Source: Conexibacter sp. CPCC 205762 (GTDB lineage Bacteria; Actinomycetota; Thermoleophilia; Solirubrobacterales; Solirubrobacteraceae). Taken from it: a DNA stretch of 64,000 nucleotides. The position numbers were made by a program, and so were the translations under genes. The stretch is from assembly GCF_030646155.1 (NCBI RefSeq), contig NZ_JAUTDN010000003.1, forward strand, positions 290,151-354,150, given 5' to 3'. This document shows positions 58,912 through 64,000 of this stretch, one piece after another. How positions within the stretch are numbered: position 1 is the stretch's first letter; the number at the start of each line of letters is the position of its first letter. The notes beneath the pieces were generated by a model. It was not told the origin of the DNA. It did no database searches and was given only the letters and a program-made list of their open reading frames with translations.

Positions 58912-60399
58912 TCAGCTACGACGCGACGGCAGCAGGCGGATCACAGGTCTCACCATTGTTCGCAAAAGCTCACGCTCCTCGATCCGGTAGAAGCGCAGCG
59001 GGATCAGCAGCAGCGGCAGCAGAAAAAAGACGAACCCGCGCGCCAAAAGCCCTGCTATCCCGCTGGTCGGCAGCAGCAGCTCGCCGAGCGCGGCCCCGCC
59101 GCCGACGGCGAGCGCGATCTGCACGATCCGCCCCCATTCGAAGTCGACGCGGAAGAGATGGCGCGTGAGCAGTCGCATCACGATCAGCATCGCGACGTAG
59201 GCGCCGGCCAGCGCGAGGCCGGCGCCGGCGATCCCGAACGGCGGCGTCAGCACCAGCAGCAGCACGACGTTGACGACGAGGCCAACGCCAGCCGCGGGGA
59301 AGTTGCGCGTCGTCACCTCGGCGCGGCCGGCGATCACGACGAAGATCACGAACAGGCCGTAAAGCGCCCACCCGAGCGCCAGCCACGGGATCGCGACGTG
59401 CGCCTCGTAGAACTCCGGCGCCGCCAGCAGTCTCGTCAGCCAGCGGCCGAGCAGCAGCAGCCCCGCGACCGCCCAGCCGGTCAGCAGCAGGTAGTACGTC
59501 GCGACGAATGCGTAGAAGCGGGCCGCCTCGTCGTCGTCCTTGATCGAGTAGGCCAGCGGCGGCCACGAGTACTGGAAGGCGCGCACGACGAAGGCGACGA
59601 CGCCGGCCAGCTTGACCGCGAGCGAGTAGACGCCGGCGGTCGCGGCGCCGTACTTGTGGAAGAGGTAGTAGCGGTCGACGAGGTTGAGCGCGTAGACGGA
59701 GGCGTCGGCCGGGACCGTCGGGAAGCCGAATCTGAGCAGCTCGCGCAGCGAGTGCAGCTGGGGGTGGTCGGCGCCGCCGCGGCGCGGGCGCAGGCGATGG
59801 CGCATCGTGAACCACAGCCCCAGCAGCACGACGGTCGTGGCGGCGTAGTTGCCGAGCAGCAGGCCGTAGGCGCCCTTGTCGCGGCCGACGACGAGGAAGA
59901 CCGTCAGCGCGATCGTCAGCAGCACGTTCGAGAGCGTCGTCAGCGCGTACGCCCGCGCGCGCTCGTCGACGCGCAGCAGCGCGTAGCCCAGCTCCAGGTT
60001 GGTGAAGGCCCACAGGCCGAGCACCGCGACGCGGAAGACGCCGACGTCGCGGAAGCCGAGCACCAGCTCCGACAGCGGCGCGGCGGCGAGCGCGAGCGGG
60101 ATCGCGACGACGGTCGTGGCGACGAGCAGGAAGCCGACCGCGCGGCGCGCGAGCGCGTCCCGCCGCTGCTGGTCCTCGTCGACGTAGTGGTAGCGCACGA
60201 GCGCCTCGCCGATCCCCAGCCGCACGAGGATCGAGACGAGCACGATCGCGGTCATCATCAGCTCGGCGACGCCGTAGCCGGCCTCGCTGACGTGGCGCGT
60301 GTAGATCGGCAGCAGCGCGACCGCGAAGACCTTCGAGACGATGTCGCCGACCTGGTACGCGACGGTCGTCGTCAACAGGCGCTTGAGCAAGCTGTGCAC
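58912..60399 (-). CDS. Wzx-like oligosaccharide flippase (MOP/MATE superfamily)
   Basis: A membrane protein of about 495 residues with 12-14 hydrophobic segments and the polysaccharide-transport pattern (TVAYQVGDIVSKVFAVALLPIYTRHVSEAGYGVAELMM; later FGFPTVPADASVYALNLVDRYYLFHKYGAATAGVYSLAVKL). It would flip undecaprenyl-linked repeat units. I prefer GTG 60399 (VHSLLKRLLTTTVAYQVG); the ATG at 60438 would share CATG with the start of the opposite gene and leave no room for promoters. Followed at 9 bp by the diguanylate cyclase. Confidence 0.85.
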   Translation of the reverse strand: MHSLLKRLLTTTVAYQVGDIVSKVFAVALLPIYTRHVSEAGYGVAELMMTAIVLVSILVRLGIGEALVRYHYVDEDQQRRDALARRAVGFLLVATTVVAIPLALAAAPLSELVLGFRDVGVFRVAVLGLWAFTNLELGYALLRVDERARAYALTTLSNVLLTIALTVFLVVGRDKGAYGLLLGNYAATTVVLLGLWFTMRHRLRPRRGGADHPQLHSLRELLRFGFPTVPADASVYALNLVDRYYLFHKYGAATAGVYSLAVKLAGVVAFVVRAFQYSWPPLAYSIKDDDEAARFYAFVATYYLLLTGWAVAGLLLLGRWLTRLLAAPEFYEAHVAIPWLALGWALYGLFVIFVVIAGRAEVTTRNFPAAGVGLVVNVVLLLVLTPPFGIAGAGLALAGAYVAMLIVMRLLTRHLFRVDFEWGRIVQIALAVGGGAALGELLLPTSGIAGLLARGFVFFLLPLLLIPLRFYRIEERELLRTMVRPVIRLLPSRRS

Positions 60400-60436
60400 G
60401 GCGCTGGACGGTACTCGGTAGCGTCCTGGAGGCGCC

Positions 60437-60901
60437 ATGACCGACCCTGCCGAGGAGCCGCTTGCGCTGCTGCTGCTGCCCGAGCCGCTGGAGCGCTTCG
60501 AGCACGCCGAGCACGCCCGCGACCTGCTGCGCGCCCCGCGTGTGCTCGCGCTCGAGCCGCCGCGGATGAGCTGGGGCCGGATCGCGCGGCTGCCGGACTC
60601 GCTCGCGCTCGGAATCGGCGTGCGCCAGGCGCGGCGGCTGAGGCTGCCCGGCCGCGTGCGCGTCGCGCTCGTCTACGACGCCGGCCAGCTCGCGCTCGCG
60701 CAGGGTCTGCAGCTGCGCTGGGAGGGGACCGAGCTGTGGCGCGCGGAGGCGGTCGTCGAGGCGACCGCGCAGGCCAGCTTCGCCTTCGCGCCGGCTGACG
60801 CCGCCGGCCTCGGCGATGACGCGACAGCCGACGCCTTCACCCGCAACGAGCCGCTGTGGGAGCGGCTCGAAGCGCTCGGGATCGCCGAATTCCGCGACTG
60901 A
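60437..60901 (+). CDS. Conserved hypothetical protein
   Basis: A 154-residue protein with no signal peptide and no domain I recognise. It is rich in Leu, Ala, Arg and Glu. The segment LLLLPEPLERFEHAEHARDLLRAPRVLALEPPRMSWGRI opens it, and RVRVALVYDAGQLALAQGLQLRWEGTELW suggests an alpha/beta fold. GGAGG precedes ATG 60437 at good spacing and codon use is normal, so it is probably real. It is divergent from the flippase gene. Confidence 0.65.
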   Translation: MTDPAEEPLALLLLPEPLERFEHAEHARDLLRAPRVLALEPPRMSWGRIARLPDSLALGIGVRQARRLRLPGRVRVALVYDAGQLALAQGLQLRWEGTELWRAEAVVEATAQASFAFAPADAAGLGDDATADAFTRNEPLWERLEALGIAEFRD

Positions 60902-60982
60902 ACGGGTCGAACACCACTCATCGGTGGTGGCGTGTCCATCCTGACCTGGACGACGTTGCGGCGTGCGCCAGAATGAGCAGTC

Positions 60983-61528
60983 ATGGAGTCGCTGAAGGGC
61001 AAGCTGCTGCTTGCGTCGCCGACGCTGCAGGACCCGAATTTCGCGCGCACGGTCGTGCTCGTCGCCGAGCACAATGAGGACGGTGCGATGGGCCTCGTGC
61101 TCAACCGCCCCGCGACGACGACCGTCGCCGAGAGCGCACCCGAGCTGGAGGAGCTGGTCGAGGCCGAGGAGCCGATCTACATCGGCGGGCCGGTGCAGCC
61201 GTCGGCCGTGATCGTGCTCGCCACCTTCGACCAGCCCGATGCCGCCGGGCTGCTGGTCAGGGACGACGTCGGCTTCCTCTCGGCCGAGGCCGACTTCGCC
61301 ACCTCGCGCGACGCGACGAGGCAGATGCGCGTCTTCGCCGGCCACGCCGGCTGGGGCCCCGGCCAGCTCGACGAGGAGCTGGAGAGAGAGGACTGGATCG
61401 TCGAGCCGCCGCTGACCGAGGAGCTGTTCAGCGACGAGGCCGAGGAGCTGTGGGTCGAGGTGCTGACGCGCAAGGGCGGCGCCTTCGCGCTGGTCGCGCG
61501 GATGCCGCTCGACCCGTCGGTCAACTGA
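60983..61528 (+). CDS. yqgE: YqgE/AlgH family protein (UPF0301)
   Basis: A 181-residue UPF0301 protein. The start MESLKGKLLLASPTLQDPNFARTVVLVAEHNEDGAMGLVLNRP is the family signature, with IYIGGPV and FAGHAGWGPGQLDEELEREDWIV later. Structure is known for the family but the biochemical role is not; some members affect alginate or other regulation. The stop codon lies in a 16-bp palindrome shared with the convergent gene. Confidence 0.92.
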   Translation: MESLKGKLLLASPTLQDPNFARTVVLVAEHNEDGAMGLVLNRPATTTVAESAPELEELVEAEEPIYIGGPVQPSAVIVLATFDQPDAAGLLVRDDVGFLSAEADFATSRDATRQMRVFAGHAGWGPGQLDEELEREDWIVEPPLTEELFSDEAEELWVEVLTRKGGAFALVARMPLDPSVN

Positions 61529-61541
61529 GCCGCGCGGCTCA
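61526..61541. terminator. 16-bp palindrome holding both stop codons of convergent genes
   Basis: TGAGCCGC/GCGGCTCA is a perfect palindrome whose first three bases are the plus-strand TGA stop and last three the complement of the minus-strand TGA stop. With no loop it would form a short hairpin or act as a bidirectional end signal. Confidence 0.5.
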
Positions 61542-63341
61542 GCGCGCCAGCGCCGACCAGATCGACTGCACCAGCTGGACGCTGGAGCTGTCGCCGTCGG
61601 CGGCGAGCTGGGCGAGCTGCGGCAGGCCGGTGTGGACGGCGAAGCCGTCGCCCAGTCTCCAGGCGCCGATCACGGTCGTGTCGGCGTCGGGGCCGGCCTG
61701 GTCGGTGTACGTCGCCTCGGGGACGATCGAGGCGAGCGGCTCGTAGGCGTCGTAGCCGCTGAAGTAGCCGTTCGTCTCGCTCAGCACCGGGCCGGGCAGG
61801 AACGAGGTGAGCGCGAACGTCTCGCCGTCGGCGGCGGTCACGAGCGGCTGCTGCGGGCGGGCGCCGAGCGCGTCGGTCGGGAGCGGGCTGCCGGCGTGCG
61901 AGAGGACGCCGTCGGCGAGCCGCACGTTGCGGCGCAGCGCGTCGGTGCCGAGCGACCAGATGCGGCCGCCGGCCTCGACGCGTCTGCGCAGGTCACGCCG
62001 CAGCTGCGGCGTGACCCAGCGCGAGTCGCCGGCGAAGACCGCGGCGCGGTAGCCGTCGAGCGACGGGCCGACGCCGGCCGCGAGCGCGGCGTCGGTCGTG
62101 AGGTCGTAGCGCAGCAGGTTCGCGTCGAGGAAGCGCAGCAGCGCGCCCTCGTGGCCGGCGACCGTCGCCGGCATCCCCTTCGCGAGCGGCCGGCCGAGCC
62201 GCACGCTGCCGTCGCGGCCGGCGCCGTCGAGCACGTTCGGCATCCCGTCGCCGTCGTCGTCGACCGCGTTGAGGCCCTCCCACGTCAGCGCCGGCAGCAC
62301 GACCAGCACACGCCGGTCGACCGGAGCCGAGACGACCAGCGGCACCTGCGTGCGGTGGGCTCTGGTCGCGATCGTCAGCACGTGCAGGCCGGCCTGGCCT
62401 CTCGGCGCCCGCAGCCGCAGTCTCGAGTCGTCGCCTCTGCCGCGCGCGAGCACCTGCGGCTCGCCCCAGCGGCGCAGCGCCCACGTGTATCTGCGCCCGC
62501 GCGCGTCGACGCGGACGGTCGTGACTCTGCCGGCCTGCACCGGCGTCAGCGGCGTCGCGGCGGCGAGGTAGCGGACGGTGACCCCGGCGCGGCCTCTGAC
62601 CGCGCCCGATCTCGGTGGCAGCGCGGCCGGGAAGGTGCCGACGTTGCCGGCGCGGTCGGCGACCTCGAGGCCCATCAGGTACGTGCCGGCGGGCGCGGGC
62701 TCGCCGCCGATCGTGCCGTCCCACTCGACGCTCGGCTGGCGCGCTCTGATCTCGACCGTCTCGACGAGCCGCGCCGGCGTCACGTCGGTGCGCCAGACCT
62801 GCAGCGCGGCCTGGCGACCCTCGGTCCCTCTGATCGAGACGGTGACGGCGTCGAGGTCTCTCTGCGGCAGGAAGGCCGGCCCGGAGGACTCCTCCGGTCT
62901 GACGGCCGTCACGCGCGGCTTCGGCGGCTTCGTGTCGAGCGCGATGCGGATGTCCGGCAGGTCGGCGGTGCGACCCTGCCGCAGCAGCGCGACGCGGACC
63001 CGGTAGTAGCCGTCGGGCGCGCGTCTGCCGTCCTTCGTGCGGCCGTTCCAGGACCAGTGCTTGCGGACTCTGTAGGGCACGTGCTCGCCGTCGGCGATCG
63101 TCGCGACGATTCTGCCCTCGGCGTCGACGATCGAGATCTGCACGTCGTCGGCCTTCTGCAGCCAGAACGATATGCGCGCTCTGCGTGCTCTCGGCTTGTC
63201 TCTCGAGACGGGCGAGAAGACGACCGAGACGTCGGGCCGCACGATCAGCGGCGGCGAGGACTTCAGCTTCTGCGTGACGACGAACGCGCCGAGCGTCGCG
63301 ACGACGAGCAGCGCGAAGACGATCCGGGCCGCACGCGTCAC
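61539..63341 (-). CDS. Anchored protein with FlgD-Ig-like repeats and DMFase-beta-like C-terminal domain
   Basis: A 600-residue protein. N-terminal helix (about 5-22) anchors it; two FlgD-type immunoglobulin-like domains follow (ISIVDAEGRIVATIADGEHV ... WSWNGRTKDGRRAPDGYYRVRVAL at about 70-115, and WDGTIGGEPAPAGTYLMGLEV at about 208-228). The C-terminal half (LVVLPALTWEGLNAVDDDGDGMPNVL ... YRAAVFAGDSRWVTPQLRRDLRRRVEAGGRIWSLGTDALRRNV) resembles the large domain of N,N-dimethylformamidase beta subunits, a glutamine-amidotransferase-like fold of unclear role here. Starts with GTG 63341, 18 bp after the LytR-C gene. Confidence 0.65.
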   Translation of the reverse strand: MTRAARIVFALLVVATLGAFVVTQKLKSSPPLIVRPDVSVVFSPVSRDKPRARRARISFWLQKADDVQISIVDAEGRIVATIADGEHVPYRVRKHWSWNGRTKDGRRAPDGYYRVRVALLRQGRTADLPDIRIALDTKPPKPRVTAVRPEESSGPAFLPQRDLDAVTVSIRGTEGRQAALQVWRTDVTPARLVETVEIRARQPSVEWDGTIGGEPAPAGTYLMGLEVADRAGNVGTFPAALPPRSGAVRGRAGVTVRYLAAATPLTPVQAGRVTTVRVDARGRRYTWALRRWGEPQVLARGRGDDSRLRLRAPRGQAGLHVLTIATRAHRTQVPLVVSAPVDRRVLVVLPALTWEGLNAVDDDGDGMPNVLDGAGRDGSVRLGRPLAKGMPATVAGHEGALLRFLDANLLRYDLTTDAALAAGVGPSLDGYRAAVFAGDSRWVTPQLRRDLRRRVEAGGRIWSLGTDALRRNVRLADGVLSHAGSPLPTDALGARPQQPLVTAADGETFALTSFLPGPVLSETNGYFSGYDAYEPLASIVPEATYTDQAGPDADTTVIGAWRLGDGFAVHTGLPQLAQLAADGDSSSVQLVQSIWSALAR

Positions 63342-63359
63342 AGTCGCGGGGCGGATGCC

Positions 63360-64000
63360 CTACTGGAGGTCGGTGCCGACGACGACGACGACGTCGGCGG
63401 TGCAGGTGCCGCCCGAGTTGGCCGCGCAGGCCTGGTCGGTGGCGGGCTCCATCACCTCGGTCGCGTCGGCGGGCAGTCCGAGCGTTCTGGCGACCTCTCT
63501 CGCGGCGGCCTCTCTGCCGTCGCGGTAGTTCACCATCGTCGCGCTCGCCGTCGTCGTGCCGGCGTCGGCGACGATGCCGCCCTGCGGGTAGCCGGCCGCC
63601 GTCAGGTTCGCCATCACTCTGCCGGCGAGGCCGGTGAGGCCGGTGCCGTTGAGGACGGCGACGGAGATCGAGTCGTGCGCGGGAGCCGGCGTCTGCTGTC
63701 TCTGCGTCTGCGTTCTTCTCGTGGCCGCTCTTCTTCTCGCACCGCCCTCGGGCGTCTCGACGCGCGTCGCGGGCGTGTCGCTGCCGGTGTCGCGGATCGC
63801 GACGAACCAGACGGCGCCGGCGACGACGACCAGCGCCACGAGCGCGAGCAGGACCGCGGTCATGCGGCGACGGCCGTGCGGCGGCTCCTCCTCCGGCGGC
63901 AGCGCACGCGAGCCGCCGGCTGCGGCGCGCGCCGGCGCGGCCGACTGCGGGCGGGCGCCCGGACGTGAGGGGCGGCCGGCGGGCGCGGCGCCGCGACGCG
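63360..64000 (-). CDS. LytR C-terminal-domain protein (5' end outside the window)
   Basis: The minus-strand frame stays open to the window edge. From the right it encodes a Pro/Ala/Arg-rich cytoplasmic stretch (ending ALPPEEEPPHGRRR), a transmembrane helix (MTAVLLALVALVVVAGAVWFVAI), an Arg/Thr/Gln linker and a LytR_C domain (ISVAVLNGTGLTGLAGRVMANLTAAGYP). Such domains accompany cell-wall polymer ligases. ATG 63863 lies too close to the helix and has no nearby ribosome-binding site, so the true start is probably beyond 64000. The linker arginines are runs of AGA codons. It is upstream of, and probably co-transcribed with, the 61539 gene. Confidence 0.7.
   Translation of the reverse strand, partial: RRGAAPAGRPSRPGARPQSAAPARAAAGGSRALPPEEEPPHGRRRMTAVLLALVALVVVAGAVWFVAIRDTGSDTPATRVETPEGGARRRAATRRTQTQRQQTPAPAHDSISVAVLNGTGLTGLAGRVMANLTAAGYPQGGIVADAGTTTASATMVNYRDGREAAAREVARTLGLPADATEVMEPATDQACAANSGGTCTADVVVVVGTDLQ

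Noticed and set aside
57541..60798. A 1085-residue plus-strand open frame
   Set aside because: It crosses the carbonic anhydrase gene in another frame and lies antisense to the cyclase and flippase genes; no domain is visible in it.

Overview
The window is very GC-rich and densely coded on both strands, in the style of a high-GC actinomycete. The gene set supports Actinomycetota: a HemQ-type coproheme decarboxylase, a DtxR-family repressor, a LytR C-terminal-domain protein and many GntR/TetR/LacI/ECF regulators. A deep-branching lineage such as Thermoleophilia (Conexibacter/Solirubrobacter-like) is my tentative inference. I saw no rRNA, tRNA, CRISPR array, insertion sequence or prophage. No gap between genes exceeds about 220 bp.

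Layout. 1-6.7 kb: a secreted GH5 glycosidase, a gamma-glutamylcyclotransferase-like protein, a Nudix hydrolase, a TetR/MFS/SGNH-hydrolase export module with its likely operators, and NudC. 6.7-13.3 kb: HemQ; an ECF sigma factor coupled to a membrane protein, divergent from two secreted proteins, one of which shares a domain with that membrane protein; an FHA protein; a cupredoxin; a broken quinoprotein remnant; a SirB1-like protein behind a DtxR-type box; and the DtxR regulator. 13.4-20.3 kb: BioY, a LapA-like protein, a VapBC pair, ArfB, DoxX, a GGDEF-EAL protein, a polysaccharide deacetylase and a Pcm-like methyltransferase.

20.3-43.1 kb is the accessory heart of the window. It holds a LacI regulator and three large secreted beta-helix (GH28-like) proteins sharing the same three-module body. 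It also holds a five-gene operon joined by four ATGA overlaps (neutral-ceramidase-like protein, SDR, enolase-superfamily protein, SDR, MBL-fold hydrolase), a divergent D-hydroxyacid dehydrogenase/acetoacetate-decarboxylase-like pair, a complete peptide/opine-type ABC importer, a third SDR with a SnoaL-like partner, and a GntR/FCD regulator. Five promoter regions from 28.9 to 42.4 kb carry copies of one motif (CTATAG core plus TCTAGC-like flanks). I read the block as a single GntR-controlled regulon for degrading, importing and oxidising a polysaccharide or sugar-acid-like substrate. The substrate is unknown.

43.2-52.7 kb: an orphan DNA methyltransferase with a C-protein-like XRE regulator, a lytic transglycosylase fused to an M15-like domain, transketolase, a haloalkane-dehalogenase-like/methyltransferase/hydrolase run, and a PGRP-type amidase. 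52.8-64 kb: part of an exopolysaccharide region (initiating sugar transferase, three glycosyltransferases, Wzx-like flippase) with a second, degenerate toxin-antitoxin-like pair, a beta-carbonic anhydrase, a GAF-GGDEF cyclase, a YqgE protein, a large anchored protein with DMFase-like C-terminus, and a LytR-C protein running off the end.

A composition oddity runs through the window: the A-rich arginine codon AGA is frequent, above all in genes for secreted proteins, although third positions are otherwise overwhelmingly G or C.
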